Part shown: positions 1 through 13,030 of the stretch, one piece after another | Layout of the letters: each line of letters starts with the position of its first letter | How positions within the stretch are numbered: position 1 is the stretch's first letter | Origin: Magnolia sinica | Lineage: Eukaryota > Streptophyta > Magnoliopsida > Magnoliales > Magnoliaceae | Assembly (NCBI RefSeq): GCF_029962835.1 | Contig: NC_080589.1 | Span: 19,613,586 to 19,677,585 of the forward strand | DNA: 64,000 nt | Direction: 5' to 3' | The notes under the pieces: generated by a model | Told to the model about the DNA's origin: nothing | Seen by the model: the letters and a program-made list of their open reading frames with translations, nothing else | Database searches by the model: none | Translations under genes and position numbers: made by a program

Positions 1-11
1 TTAAGGGAACA

Positions 12-54
12 AGGAGAGAGAGAGGGAGAGAGGGAGAGAGAGAGAGAGAGAGAG
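12..54. repeat. (GA)n microsatellite
   Basis: Imperfect GA dinucleotide run at the window edge, interrupted by GGGA units. It abuts the tandem repeat that follows. Confidence 0.9.
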
Positions 55-63
55 CAATGTACA

Positions 64-415
64 TCCCGTGATCTGCAAACCCCATCAATGATCTAAGTGA
101 GATCCTAATGTCTATCGACGATCCAAGTGAGATCCTTTTGACATTGGCGATTCACAGACTCCATTTCAATGATTCAAATGAGATCCTAATGCCATTGGCG
201 ATCCATAGACCCATATCGACGATCCAAGTAAGATCTCAATGGCATCAACAATCTATATAACCTCAATGGACGATCCAAGTGAGATCCCAATGTCGTCGAC
301 AATACAAGTGAGATCCCAACGACATCGACTATCCACAAACCCCTATCGGTGATGCAAGTGAGATCCCTTCATAATTAACATCCCATAGAGCCCCTATCGA
401 CGATCTCCAAGTGTC
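64..415. repeat. Degenerate tandem repeat, about 50-60 bp unit
   Basis: About six diverged copies of a unit containing 'CGACGATCCAAGTGAGATCC' followed by 'AATGTCATCG' and a 'CCATAGACCCC' segment. The unit recurs at roughly 55-60 bp spacing from 64 to about 415. No reading frame runs through it. It may be a minisatellite or part of an LTR that continues left of the window. Confidence 0.8.
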
Positions 416-1490
416 TCATCAGCAATCCATACTACTTGGGCTCCTTTGACATTGAAAATGATATCAACCTTCCATGGAAGGGGACCCCTCACACTCTCCT
501 CTCTTTCATAAACTCCCATCATTGATACTAAAAAAAAAAAAAAAACAAATAACAACCATAAGATTGTGACCACTAAATTCTCCTCCATTCATGAACTATT
601 ACCATCCATACCCCACCCAAAAAAGAAAAAAGAAAACCCAAAAATGGGTATTCTTACATAAACCTACCTTTGAATGACATGGCTCGTACATCGGAGAGTT
701 AAGGCTACTTCTAAGAGTCAAAACAAGTCCAAAAATCTTCGAAGAATACTAATTTTCCACCAAAAAGTATGGTGAGTATGCCGGAGCGTTACCGAAGAGT
801 CACGCGGAGAGTGTGGTGGTTCTCCGAGCAAACCTTCTAACGGTTGTGCGAGTCTCAGAGTATGGTGGTCCCCTCCTGGAAAAGAACAAAAGAGAAAGAA
901 AAAGGACAAATGCCCTCCTGTGATAGGGCCCCACGTGTAAGTTCCTTTGGGACAACTTATGTGGGGTCTACTAGCATGTCATGAGGCAAATCTACCTTGT
1001 CCAGATGATATGGGTTTAAATTTCAAGTCAATGGCCCAAGTTTGATGGCAAAAATCAACACAGATGAACCACATAGGAAAAAATAGTTCAAAATAATTGA
1101 AAAGGTTAATGATATTTTAGACCACAGAGAGCTTTAATATAAAATGAAAAAACTCCGTCTAAAGTTTCATGACTACCCAAATAAAATGAACAAATCAGAT
1201 CTTCCAAGAAGTGGGACCAATTCGAATTTAATGGGACCTACACTCCCTTTAAAAAAATAATAATAAAATCAACTTTCGATGCAAGCAACCATGTTTGCAT
1301 AAGGGCATTCTTGTTTGGCAAAAAAAAAAAATCTTAAATGTGTGCCCTATGACTAAAAAAAATAAAGTTTAGAAAAGCGAGGTTAAAACCTTAATTTTTT
1401 TATACCTTAGAACTATTGTTATAAATAAAACCCCTAATGAGTTGCCTGTGACCTGGGCACATAGATATATCTGGGGTTGTTTCAGGTCTT
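416..1490. other. Non-coding stretch, no gene recognised
   Basis: AT-rich DNA with A-tracts (for example 529-545). A more GC-rich patch at 760-960 contains short inverted and direct similarity around 'GAGAGTGTGGTGGTTCTCCG' and 'GAGTCTCAGAGTATGGTGG'. The two short minus-strand ORFs here (394-588 and 718-909) are low-complexity and match nothing I know. Confidence 0.5.
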
Positions 1491-1493
1491 TAG

Positions 1494-1900
1494 AGATGTC
1501 TGTGGAAAATCTACTCCATCTATCTATTTTAAAAGACTACAATGGGGACATGATTCTAAAAATTGGGCAAATCCAAAACTCAAGTGGGCCACACCAAATA
1601 AAATAGTGCAAATTAAGAAAAATACTCTATTGAAACCTTCCCGGATCTCATCATAATGTTTATATGTCATCTAAATTGTTCATATGGTTATTACCACTCA
1701 AATAAACTATAGGCACAAATATCATCTTGATACAAAACTTTTGTCACACCCAGGTGTTCAATCCCCACCATTACTTGTAGTATGGCCTACGCGAGTTTTG
1801 GATCTTCCTTAGTTTTAAAATCCTGCTTTAATGTGGTCTTGCAAAACAAATGGATGGAGTAAAGTTGTCAAGGACATCTTTTAATTTGGGCCCCACACAA
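1494..1900. repeat. Diverged copy of the dispersed GTGGGCC inverted-repeat MITE
   Basis: The left half has 'ATCCAAAACTCAAGTGGGCC' and the right half has the inverted counterparts 'TTCAATCCCCACC' and 'GCAAAACAAATGGATGG'. These are the signature blocks of the family seen best at 58785-59216. This copy is old and lacks clean ends. Confidence 0.55.
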
Positions 1901-4900
1901 CCCTAGTCACATGAATATCGGGCAATCCGCTTCCCTTAAGCCGAGGATATTGAGAGCCTATTAGGTGTGACATGACTATGGGCCCACTTTGAGGTATGTG
2001 TAGTACATTAAAGCCACTCATATGCTTTTCCAGCTCATTTTAGAACATTTGAGGAAAAAAATGAAGCACACATCTAAAAAATCAGTACCCAAGTATGGAT
2101 ACTCCGATCTCAAGTTTCTAGGTGTGAATCTACCAAAAATACACAAGGGCAAGTTCTCATATGCCCACGCAATACAATTAATATTTACCTATGATCAATA
2201 ATCAGAGTAGCTTTAAATCGACGACATCAAAAGTTAAACAGATATAACTAAACCCATGAATATATGACTAAAATTTAAAATGTACAGTTACAAAAATGTT
2301 GGCTGCTCAAATGGGGACTACATAAGCTACAATATATATGTTTAAGATGAAAGAAAAATATATGTAATCCATTTTTGTCCAACGCTTCAAAACATCATGA
2401 CAGTGGTGCAAACCGGTCTAAGCCAACCCGTCTAAGATCTCGGTAGTACCTGTATCGACGATATCGTTTGGTTGATGTTTTAAAATACTGTCCGAAGTGG
2501 GAATAAGTAACTAACTTTGTGGTATAATTTTATAAGTTACACATGTTATTAACACAATCAAGCATGTGCAATGAAGCATTACAAAATAAATAATTTTTAA
2601 GTTAATTATTTAAATGCACGGATGACGTGATGATATGCACAATAGTTGGTCAACAACACAACTCAAAAATGTTTACCATGATGATGCCCGGGAACACAAT
2701 AGTCGTAAACTTTCCACATCAAAACTATTGCTAGCGAGAATGTCAACATATGCACGATGGTTACCTTAAAGCACAACCCAATAATGTTTACCATGATGAT
2801 ATACATGATTAACCAAGTAATTATTCCCAATTTAAATAGTAAGGTGGCAAAGTTAGAATACTATTAATTTATCAAAAGTCACTAAACGGATTCATATAAC
2901 TCATGACGATATGTAGTGGCCCCTCACCAGCGTCCCTTGATCATGTTCTGGGTTTGTCACATATAAGCCTAACTCATAACTTAATTAGATTGATAATATG
3001 ACTCATTGCCCAAGGACATTACAATCAAGGCAAAAGTCATCACCTAAGCCCTAAATGTAGAGAAGGCACATCACCCCAAACCATTAACAACATGATAGAG
3101 TCGCGGCATTCATCGGTGCTCAATGGTCACCATAGGGAGACTCGTCACTTAATTTTTTTGCCAATGTGACAGGCATGTCACTTTAGCATAGACCGATAGC
3201 TCAGATACAGTATCCCATACCACCATGCCCGACTCATGGATCTTTATAAGATCGTAACGCACTAACGGTTATAAATGGACTTAAATTACGGGTAACAGTG
3301 GTATCCTAGATTCTATTGGATGTTATACAATCACCAAGCATAAATAATGATCAAGTCATACATTAGACTGATCCAATTGACAACAGTGGAACCTATACAA
3401 AATCAGTATTTAGTGTAAATTATCCCGTGTAGCTCTAACTACTATCAGTCATCTATGTTTAACATCGGTCGACTGTATAAGTCTGGGATAGTTAACCCGA
3501 AGAGGGATATCCACTTACATGATTTGCAAGGCTCGATCCACCACAACAACAATTTATAATATTAAATACATAAACATATTCACAAACACTTATTGCCACA
3601 AATAAGGTATATTAAGAAAACACATATGCGAATTAACACAATTCAATATATATCAATATAATCCAACGTATATCAATAATATAAATTGATACCACACTAT
3701 GAAATATCAATAAAATACATGTACTAATCAATACAATCTAATGTACATCAATACGAACCAACGTGCATTAATAACACTTATTAAATGGCATGAAAGGAAT
3801 TCTAACTATAGAAATTCCATACCGATCAAATATACTGGCTACAAATAACAAGTAACATGTAGGGTTACAATAATAAAGCAATTCGAGCACAAATAATATA
3901 TAATATCTTATAATCAACAAAAAATCATTATCTAACAACATCAAGCGTTTATAAAAAGGAATCCGAGAAGAATGGTTCCCACCTTAGGAGAAAATTTCTC
4001 AATCTTCGAGCACGTAGGGTTAGGATTTTGGGAAAAAATTGATTCCTCCATCAAATTGTGAGGGCTTACAAAAGATTTATAGAATTTAACATTTATGGGC
4101 TTGAAATCGAAAGATAGGATGTATTTCTTACCTTCGATCATCGACAGAAAGGGATTTGACGGAGGATTCTGTGACAGTCAGGGATTGGATTAAAATGATT
4201 TAATGAATATGACACCAATATCTCCCTCACTTGCTCTTACTCTTTACCCATTGCTTTCCATTTTCTCTCTTTCTCTCTTGCTAGGGCAAATTCACATAAA
4301 GGGGGAGAGCTCCCTAAAAGTTAGTATTTGTAGTAACGGATTGCGTGTAATTGGCCCTAATGACTATGTATTCAGTATTATAACCTTTTGAGAGATTATT
4401 TATAACTATTAGGGCCCACTAGGAGTTGTACAAGTTGATTTAAATCATATGATAGTTTCCCCCAATGATGATTTACATATTGATAGTGATTCGAATGCGT
4501 CAATTGATGGCTATGATCAAAAGTATGTTCGATGGTTACCGATCATTGATCAGGGTCACAACTAATGGATATGTGTAGGATATTAATTTAGGTTGGTACC
4601 CTAAAATTGGTCATATTATAATGGTCCGAGAGCCACAACTTTAATGAAGATCAAACATGCACAATTAACTTAAGTTCATGATAGTTTTTAAGGGCATTCA
4701 CACATCTCATATGCTTACGTTACGAGCCCAAGTTAAATGATTCTAGGCATGATCTCGGCTCAATATCCGGTGATGAATGTCAAGCCTATCAAGATGAACG
4801 TCTTTTTATATTTTTAAGTCCGGCGGCCTACTAACGAGTTGCATATAGCTAGTCTAGTAAATCAATGTATTTTTAGAATAAATTAGGTCGCGAGATATTT

Positions 4901-5031
4901 TGTGTACGACGATTAGGGTTTAGATTAACTAAGTTTGCAGCATGCCCTTTTTGCAATTGATGGAAATGATGATTCGACTCTAATCACCCTGATCAAAAGT
5001 CCTATTCGACTAAACTGTAAATTATTCGAAA

Positions 5032-5072
<41 letters not shown>

Positions 5073-5649
5073 AGAAAATTCTAATTTAATTACACATGAT
5101 GATTACGGGCATACTTAGAAGCAATTCTTAAGAATACACTGAATACTAAAACTCTTAGATGGAAAAGATACGTCCAATCCATCGACAAGTTGCAATTGTA
5201 GAAATGTTTTATTTTAATAGATCTATTGCTTGTAACATTTTTAGCACTTCTAGTTACTGAATAATTTTGTAATTTTTTTAATAGTTCATTATCAAGTCTA
5301 CTTTATTTTCACCAAATTTTAGTTCATTTTGAGTTCTAAAAAATTTATGAAAATTTTGGAAGCACCAAATGTCTGAAATCAACAATTAGTTTTCAAAATG
5401 TCCTAAAATCAACCTATTTTGAGTTTTGTCTTTTTTTTTTTTGGTTTTTGTTTTTGTTTTTGTTTTTCTTTTTTTTTATATAAAAGTAGCTCGTCAAGCT
5501 CCAATTTGGCTTTTGAATAACTTAGATTAAATTTCTATAGAAAAAATATGAATTTTTGAAGTTGGCATACTAAAGCTATTTATTGTTAAACATTGCTGTC
5601 CATTGTTGAATAGAAGATAATTGTAGCACTGTGGGTTCCGTGATGGCAC
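1901..5649. other. AT-rich non-coding stretch with small internal repeats
   Basis: I see no gene. There is a direct repeat of about 120 bp at 2631-2810 (two copies around 'AATGTTTACCATGATGAT') and a set of short AT-rich degenerate repeats at 3640-3780 around 'ATATCAATA' / 'ATCAATACAA'. A (TG)n tract lies at 5034-5069 and T-tracts at 5430-5480. The predicted ORFs are short and of ordinary chance composition. Confidence 0.5.
5034..5069. repeat. (TG)n microsatellite
   Basis: Eighteen uninterrupted TG units. Confidence 0.95.
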
Positions 5650-7229
5650 TGTAACACCCCGTACTTTCCAGTACTCGGGTGTTACCGTATAACCAAGCTT
5701 AGCATAAGTACAAGTCAAGCCTAAGTAAACACTTATGTTCATCCTAGTTAATTTAAATCTGACCGTTGAAAAATAGCCTGCACCTATGTATTTAATGTAC
5801 GTAAAATATTATGAAAATAATATTATGTTAACTAAGCATGATGGATGGTAATTTTACAATGTAAAATTAAATTATAAATATCAACTTAGTATTAAATATT
5901 TTGTACAAAAATTATGAGATATTTTATAAGATGGTATATTATTTAACAAGGTGATTTTAAAAGAGATATTGTACAATTTTCAATCCATATATATGTGTAA
6001 TCCGATATTGTATATTAAGGATTATATATTAATAAATATGTGATTAGTAGCATGTTAATATCAGAAATTATATTTGTATCTATGTATGAGTTTTAATTAT
6101 GTTAATTACATGTAAATCCATATTAATATTAGTATTGGTTAATGAAAGCCTTAAATGGACCCTTGAACCCTTTTAACCGTTGCCGTTTAATCTTGGGATA
6201 ATCCGAGTGTTGGATAAGTGGAAAGCCACCATTGGAGCTAAGAATTAGCTCGTATGGCCCACCTGGACCTTAGATCTATCCCACCCTTGGTCAGGGGCTA
6301 ATGCAGGGCCCACCGAATAAAATGGATGGTGTGGATTTATCCCAAACATCATGCCAGACCCCACTTAGTGATGCGCCTATGCATAACTGGGGTACACTCG
6401 AGGTGCACCAGACTGCCTGCACAGTCAGATAAGCTCTGACCCATGCCTAGCCCAAAATGGAGATTTCTCTCTCCAGCTGCTCCCACCTACGGGCATTTTT
6501 GAAAAACGGAGGGCGCCCGTTTGATGCAAGTGTGGCCCACCATCGGTCACCATCCCAATGATCCAAACCGTCTATCTGATTTAGGGGGCAAGCTTGACCA
6601 AAACCCAACTATCACAACTAAATTTCATGCACGTGTGGGCACACGAGAACTAGCACAAAACAACCCCAAAAACACAAAAAAAAATTCGAAACTAGAAACT
6701 GTCTGTTGCCATGTGGGCAACCGCGTGAGGGGTTTCCCCTCTCATCTCAGCCCTTCACTGAGAGAAAATCTCAGCCATCCAGTGGCTCTCCATGTAGGAG
6801 AGCATTCCCGCCCACAGGGAAGCAAAACCACGACCGGTATTTGCAATACCAGCCATGTGCAAGAACGGTTTCTACCAGATCCAATCTGGAGCGTTTGTTG
6901 TCAATCCGACGGACCAGGAGAAGCCTAGGTCATGTTATAAACATGGGAGGATTGAGCAACAGAAGCTCATTCTCTATTCTTGCAGCCGTTCGAGAGAAAA
7001 TGACCATCACCTTCCACCCTTGAACCCATCACCTAAACCTTCTTCAAGCTTTAGAACGGCTTATCTGGGAATTTTCTAAGACCCACACAAATCATCTAAA
7101 AGGAGCTAATTGGAGGGAGAAGCTGCCATTTGCGATCTGCCATTGGAGTTGTCTCCTTCTTCCTCGTTTGAGCCACACCAAACCGAGTCGATTCGGGCCG
7201 AATCCGAGGTCCCGTGATTCTGCTGGACT

Positions 7230-7790
7230 TGCAGCAGGTGAAAGAAAAGAAGAAAAGAAAGGAAGAAAAGTGAAAGAAGATGGCGGGGGCGTGCAGCTGT
7301 TGTGCCGCACCACCATGCCGCACTTCCAAACCGAGCCACGTCCGAGCTGAACCTGACCCAACCAGGTTGAGCCTAGTTCGGGTCTTATACATCCAGACCC
7401 GTTGCTGAGTGTTGCAAAGAAGAAGAAGAAAGAACTAGAGAGAGAGAGAGAGGAGTCAGGCGGACTCGAGCTAGTGCCGCACTAGCCGTTGCACCAAGCT
7501 ACTCGGGCCAACTGCGGGCCGAGTCTGTCATGTTGGGTCACCCCTGTGATGGGTCCAGCCACGTCTAGACTATCTGGAAGCAGAAAAGAAGGAGATTTGT
7601 GAGAGAGGCGAGTGGGGCTGTCCCGGTCGAGTTAGGTCGAGTTGGCGAGTTTTTTTTTTTTGGGTGTTCCCAACAGCTGGGAAGAAGGAAGAAAAGAGGA
7701 AAAAAAAAGAAGAAGGAAAAGAGTGGAGAAGAAAAGATAGGAGAAGGAGCAATGAGGGAGTTCGGGTCAACTCGGTTTGAAACCGAGTCA
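7230..7790. other. Purine-rich (GA/AAG) segment
   Basis: The plus strand is dominated by GAAGAAAAG-type runs at 7230-7285, 7418-7455 and 7678-7755, with an ACCGAGTC / GACTCGG motif between them. The overlapping ORFs on both strands are products of this bias and are not called as genes. Confidence 0.6.
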
Positions 7791-9616
7791 ACTCACTAAG
7801 TCAGGGCTGACCGAATCCCATGCCATTCAAGGACTTTGCTCGGTCAGCGGATCAACTACATTGGGGCTCCCAATCCCGAGCATAATGCTAGGCACCGTCA
7901 TCAGGTAACCTTTCCAACTGAGTCCAAATCGACTGAGTCGACTCGATGAATCAATGCTTTCTTTCTAAACTAGACATGTCTCATTGTATTAATATACTTG
8001 TTACCACTCTTATTTATTGGGATTGTTAATATTAAATATGACTAGACATTAGTGGAACATGTATGCTAGGACTAATTATTATACACAAGTTTCAATTATT
8101 AAATAATAGTATTTTATTTACCATTCTTAAATATTTGTTATTGGTAGGGGATTATGCCAATTGGGGTCATCATAATGATTATTAACTAATATTAACTATA
8201 ACGCTAATGTTAATAAATATTCTATAATGATTAAGTTAGCACTAAAATTAACTACACAAAATCTAGCCTAGACCTAGACTCTAAGATAGAATTTTAAACC
8301 TAAGTTACTCAAACCCTAGGCCTATACTTAAAACATAAAAGGTAGGTTAAAGTATGAATCTAACCGTAGAATTCCATGATTCATGGTAGATCATGGTATC
8401 CATTATCATGATTGGGATTGATAGTTATGATTTAAAATCATTAGGAAATATTATCATTTCCCTTATGGGATTAGTCAAATACTTATTAATGTAATTATTA
8501 GTGTTAGTCCTTATTGTATTATCATTAGAAAATACCCTATTATTATTACTTGTATTATCTAAGAGATTATTAGTCATTATAAAGATATTAGATAATGTCG
8601 GTATATTTGAACATGAACTTGTGAACCATCGATATTGATATGTAAATTATGACGCTAACACTAATAGTTATCTTATAAATATTAAGATTAAATTGTAACT
8701 GATACACTAACTAAAGTTCAAATCCTAAAGTCTAAATTTAAAACTAAACTCTAAGGTAAAAATCCTGATTTCACATCAAAACCCTAAGAATAAGCAATCT
8801 AAACCCTAGGTTATAGTCTCAACCATAAGGAGTATGTATAACTTGATCTAACCATAGAATTTCATAATTCATGATAGGACCTGATCCTAAGGGCGCAAGC
8901 ACTACTTAGCGATACTAGGAGGCAATTCAAAGTATAAGGTGATGATTCTTCCCCTTGAGCTTTCCATCTTCTCATTAGCTTAAGTTATAGTTTTTATTAA
9001 AAATTATAATTGATATCTCTCTTATAATCACATGTATTAGCTGGTGGAAATTGAATTGCTATATTGCCTGCTTAATGTTCATCCTGTATATTTGTTCATG
9101 CTTGTGGATTATTTGTGTATTGCTTATGGACTTTAAACTGGTACATTAGTGGGAAACCCCCACCTATAAATGTACACCCATACTTGGGATGTAACCCGAC
9201 TGGTTGTGATTAAAATGGACCTTCGACTTAGTGGTTATTGAGTAGTGGTCTAAATGGATCATTGATGTGGGCCTACCATCCAGGGTTATTGTGTCCAAAT
9301 GATTTTTAAAGATGGTCTTTTATCGCATAGTTTTGACACTCGCCCTATGAGGCCTATTTTGATAATTGCCCTACATGGCTTGTTTGATATCGCCCTATGT
9401 GGCTTTGTTCTGATATTTTTCCTATATGGGTTCGATATTTTATACTGTGTAACCATGTGATGGTAAGCCCCATATACTGTAATATGATTGGTCACTAGTT
9501 GACGGGTTTCTATTAAACATCCTAAGATGGTAGCCTCATGAGCCGGGGATGGTGGTAATGGGACACTATGCCCGAGCTGTCGGCCTACGCTGGGCCATGT
9601 GCTCCCCGTAGTGACC

Positions 9617-9845
9617 TTTGAGCTTATCTAAATTGGCTGGTTGTAAAGGGACCAATAATGACTTGACTAATCATGCATGTATGGCATACTACGACGACTT
9701 GGATCATTATGCCCATACGATTACGCTGTATGTTGCACTAATGACTAGCCGATCAATTTATGATGATGACTTAGATCACTCATGTCCATACGATTACGTC
9801 GGGTGTTGCGCTGATGACCAGTCACATCCTTGGGTGATGACCCAT
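9617..9845. repeat. Tandem repeat, about 80-100 bp unit
   Basis: Units contain 'GACTTGGATCATTATG' / 'GACTTAGATCACTCATG', then 'CCATACGATTACG', then 'TGTTGC.CT.ATGAC'. There are at least two clear copies and one partial. A related shorter repeat, CGCCCTATG.GGC, occurs at 9340-9410. It lies inside the putative long LTR, where such arrays are common. Confidence 0.7.
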
Positions 9846-11257
9846 TGTCTGTCTGGATGTTTTTCCTAGGGCACCGACCGTCCGGATGATTTACCCGGGT
9901 CGATGATTACATTCATGCATCCATGCACCTAATAAGACTGTATTTACTCTGTTTTGGTTGTCTGGATGTTTTATACTATTTCTTACCTAATACGACGGTG
10001 TGCAAACTTAAGGGGAATTCACACTGAGTTGGCCACTCATCCATCAAATATAAAACCGTACAAGTAGTACAGGTGGCTTTAGTGATATGTATGTTCAGAC
10101 TTGATGAGGAGCAGGGTACGATTGCCAGGGATGCATGGCTGTATTTACCTGGAGGAGCTGCGTGATCTTGCGACTTATATTTATATACTTTCCGCTATTC
10201 TTTATGTATTAAATTTTTATAAATCTTGTACTTGTTAAATTCAGAGACATTGGTTTGTATATGTCATTATGGGCAGCTTCTTGTAAATTTGAATGATAAT
10301 GAAATTTTCCTTTATGTCGATTTATCCACACTACGCTCATTTACTTACTCTGATGAAGGAAAAAAATGTACACTCGAATTTTACCATCCTTTAAAGCTAA
10401 CACTCGGGTTTTTTGGACACGGGTCATATACTTGGGTCTTGAAAAATCGAGGCGTTACGAGCATCGTCGACCGTTACCCCACAAAACACTCATTTTTCAT
10501 GGTGGCACCATGCCCCATTATCCCAAAACTTCCATTTTTATGGTGGCACCGCGGGGTCCATCTATGTTCTCCAAAACTCACAACTTCCACTCAGTCAGGC
10601 AGTTTTGGTGAACCCAAAATCACTCATTTTTTTCTCAAATACATGTGAATACATGCACAGATATGCATAAGAATCGAAAAATCAAAGGTAACACCCAAGA
10701 ACATCCAAATCCCAAGTTGGCAAAATTCTGGAGTGTTACGGGTAAAGATTACCACCCCGCTATGCCTTCATTACTGTAAAAGCTCTTTTTGAAACCTTAA
10801 TGACACTATCATCACCGAAAAACTTGCAACCAATTGCATCTAGAGCTTTGAGAGATAGCATGCTCCACCCCATCAAACATCTTGATGTAAACTATACCAC
10901 TTCCAATAATCTTATATGCATGATCATTGCCCATAAGAACCCGTTCACCATTATATTCTTTATATGTGGTAGACCAACTCTGAAGATGACATATATGGTA
11001 CGATGCCCTCGTATCAAAATCTATTCCTGATAAAAAAATTTAGAATTAGTCACTGATGATACATCACAACCATCTGAGCCTTCACCGGATTCGACTGAAT
11101 TTGCTTCATTCGATGAATCATTTGACTTATCATCCTTCCGGGCTTTGGAAAATTGTCGGTCCTTTTTTAAATGTCCAATTCTATGATAATTCTAACACTT
11201 CAACTTTCCTTTGCCCCTTAAATTGAATATAGATCACATTTTTTTCATTTATCTCGC

Positions 11258-11797
11258 TCATATGGTCATTCCAGAGCTAAGAACACATGATACCTTCATC
11301 ACCGCTTTATTATCGCAATTGTTCAACTGAAGGATTACAATAATGGTCTCAATGTCCAAAGTATCCCTAATATGGCAAAAAGTATCAACCATATACTTAA
11401 ACGACTTGGGAAGAGATGTCAACAAAATTTGAGCTTTGTCTTCCTCATTCATCTTCACCTCAACACTTGTTAACTTGTAAACTAGTTTGTTGAACGTGTT
11501 GATATGTTTAGATAAATTTAACATTTCCACCATTTTCATAGTGTAAAACAGTCTCTTTAGAAATAGATGTTTGGTGCAAGATTTGGTTATATAAATACTC
11601 TCTAACTTCGCCCATAAATTTGCAATAGTTGTATCATCTATGACGTTGTAGAGGACTTTATCGGCCATTGTATTAATTGTCTTTTGATCCAATTCATCAT
11701 AATCTTCTTCTTTCACAGATTCCAGACGTGCGCTTTCCCAATGAGTGCATACTACAACCCTTGATGAATTATAATGGCTTTTATATTCAATCTGCAT
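11258..11797 (-). pseudogene. Copia gag polyprotein fragment (UBN2 domain)
   Basis: A 179-residue open frame with the features of copia Gag. 'ELDQKTINTMADKVLYNVID' is the start of the UBN2 domain, followed by 'LWAKLESIYITKS', 'LFLKRLFYTMKM', 'HINTFNKLVYKL' and 'ILLTSLPKSFKYMVDT'. Gag forms the virus-like particle that packages element RNA in the cytoplasm. The frame lacks the usual N-terminal residues and ends before an intact CCHC knuckle. Downstream (11250-10760) the zinc-knuckle and protease-like text is interrupted by stops: a protease-like 'DFDTRASYHI' appears where a DSG/DTG motif is expected. I call it a remnant. Confidence 0.8.
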
Positions 11798-11897
11798 AGT
11801 TCAAAGTTGTTTTTACCATTGAATTTATTTATCTTGAATATCACATTCGATCCCTTTGATCCAATATCTCAAATCCAAACTAACATACTAACCTAAA

Positions 11898-11909
11898 GCT
11901 ATGATACCA
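11898..11909 (-). other. Primer binding site (initiator-Met tRNA type)
   Basis: Read on the minus strand this is TGGTATCATAGC, one base away from the standard TGGTATCAGAGC. It lies five bases inside the inner LTR edge at 11915. Confidence 0.8.
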
Positions 11910-11914
11910 CTTGT

Positions 11915-12273
11915 TGTAGAATCGGCACTATAGAAGCACTTTAATTTGAATTGAAACAAATAAGAGAAAACGAAAAATCCAAGCAACCGCATACAAAGAC
12001 ACATGATTTATATATGCAAAACCCACGTGAGAAAAAAACACGCCAAAAAGCGATGGCCAATCTACTATTTAGAGAAGATTATAGGGATGTTGAGTACTTA
12101 CAACAAAAAACCCTAGCTTTCTCTCTTGAAAGCTCTATAAAAACACCTAAAAAACAACCAAAATTTGTTACCCTTTCAACCTTAACCTGACTTATCCTAA
12201 AAGCTACTATTTTAAGAGGAAAATATCAAAAATACCCTTAAAAGGGTCTACTAACACTTGGGCCTTGTTAACA
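11915..12273 (-). repeat. 5' LTR of the truncated copia element
   Basis: On the minus strand it begins TGTTAACAAGG and ends CCGATTCTACA, giving the TG..CA termini of an LTR; the length is 359 bp. The inner end is adjacent to the PBS. No partner LTR was found in the window. Confidence 0.75.
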
Positions 12274-12539
12274 TGTGACTCATGGGTCATATGGGCTCAG
12301 AAAGGTGAATAGAATCAATAGTGATTTTGGTGTCATAATTTTAATAGGTTACACATGTAAAACAAGCACACGTGTTGCATGAATGATGAAAACAATTGTA
12401 AATCGTAATCGAATGCTGCCGTGGAGGATCTAACCAACTCAATCTCATCTTCCTTCTCTGTAAAAACACGGGTTCCGCACCCACCACATTTATGGATCAT
12501 CCATCACTATAGGGCCTTTGATCTGAACCGTTGTTGGTG

Positions 12540-12824
12540 GAGCATAAGGAAAGATTAAACGGTAGGCATTTCCCTATCCACCTTTTTGTGTCATATGGAC
12601 TACTTGAGTTTTAGATCTACCCCATTTTTGAGTTCCAATCCTATCATGACCTAACAAGCCGGATGGATGGGGTGAATTTCTCACAAACATCATGGCATAC
12701 CCCACCAACACGTTGCCGAGAACTTCACCTCCAACTTTGCTGCATCTCCTTCTTCTCATTGTCCAAAAACCGCTAATCTGAGTCCATCAAGATTGCCCAA
12801 ACCATTATGTCCTATCGTGAGGCC

Positions 12825-12867
<43 letters not shown>

Positions 12868-13030
12868 ACGCGGGCCATCCATTTTGCATAACTCATTTTA
12901 AGGCATGAGCCCAAAAACGAAGTAGATCCAAAGCTCAAGTGAACCACACCACAACAAATAACAAGATTTGAACGTCTACTGCTGATAACTTCTTGAGGGC
13001 CACAAAAGTCATAAACGAAGATAAAATTTA
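12540..13030. repeat. Fragments of the dispersed GTGGGCC MITE
   Basis: Two partial blocks are present. One (about 12580-12710) has 'TTGAGTTTTAGATCTACCCC'. The other (about 12815-13010) has 'GGGCCATCCATTTTGCATAA', 'AAGGCATGAGCCC' and 'GATCCAAAGCTCAAGTG'. An (AT)n run at 12827-12865 sits inside the second. Confidence 0.6.
12827..12865. repeat. (AT)n microsatellite
   Basis: Uninterrupted AT dinucleotides inside a MITE fragment. Similar AT runs sit inside or beside this MITE family at 33706-33744 and 57717-57750. Confidence 0.95.

Larger units (their letters stand above)
5650..10739 (+). mobile_element. Probable long solo LTR (gypsy/Tekay-like), about 5.1 kb
   Basis: The block opens with TGTAACACCCCGTAC, a start typical of long plant Ty3/gypsy LTRs. 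It closes with GGAGTGTTACG, close to the usual GGGTGTTACA end; the final base may be mutated. There is no PBS, gag or pol inside. It contains a poly-purine (GA-rich) segment at 7230-7770, a direct repeat around 8266-8400 versus 8700-8880, and tandem repeats at 9617-9845. The right end touches the truncated copia fragment at 10741, so a TSD could not be confirmed. The alternative is a composite of two truncated elements. Confidence 0.45.
10741..12273 (-). mobile_element. Truncated Ty1/copia retrotransposon, 5' end only
   Basis: Minus-strand order from high to low coordinates: LTR (11915-12273), PBS complementary to initiator-Met tRNA, gag of UBN2 type, a degraded zinc-knuckle region and the start of a protease-like region. 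The rest of pol is absent. It stops at 10741, where it meets the long LTR-like block. Deletion or interrupted insertion could explain the truncation. Confidence 0.8.

Noticed and set aside
6521-7079. Overlapping plus-strand ORFs of 74-135 residues
   Set aside because: They overlap in three frames, have no recognisable domain and lie inside the long LTR-like block next to GA-rich DNA; chance frames are more likely.
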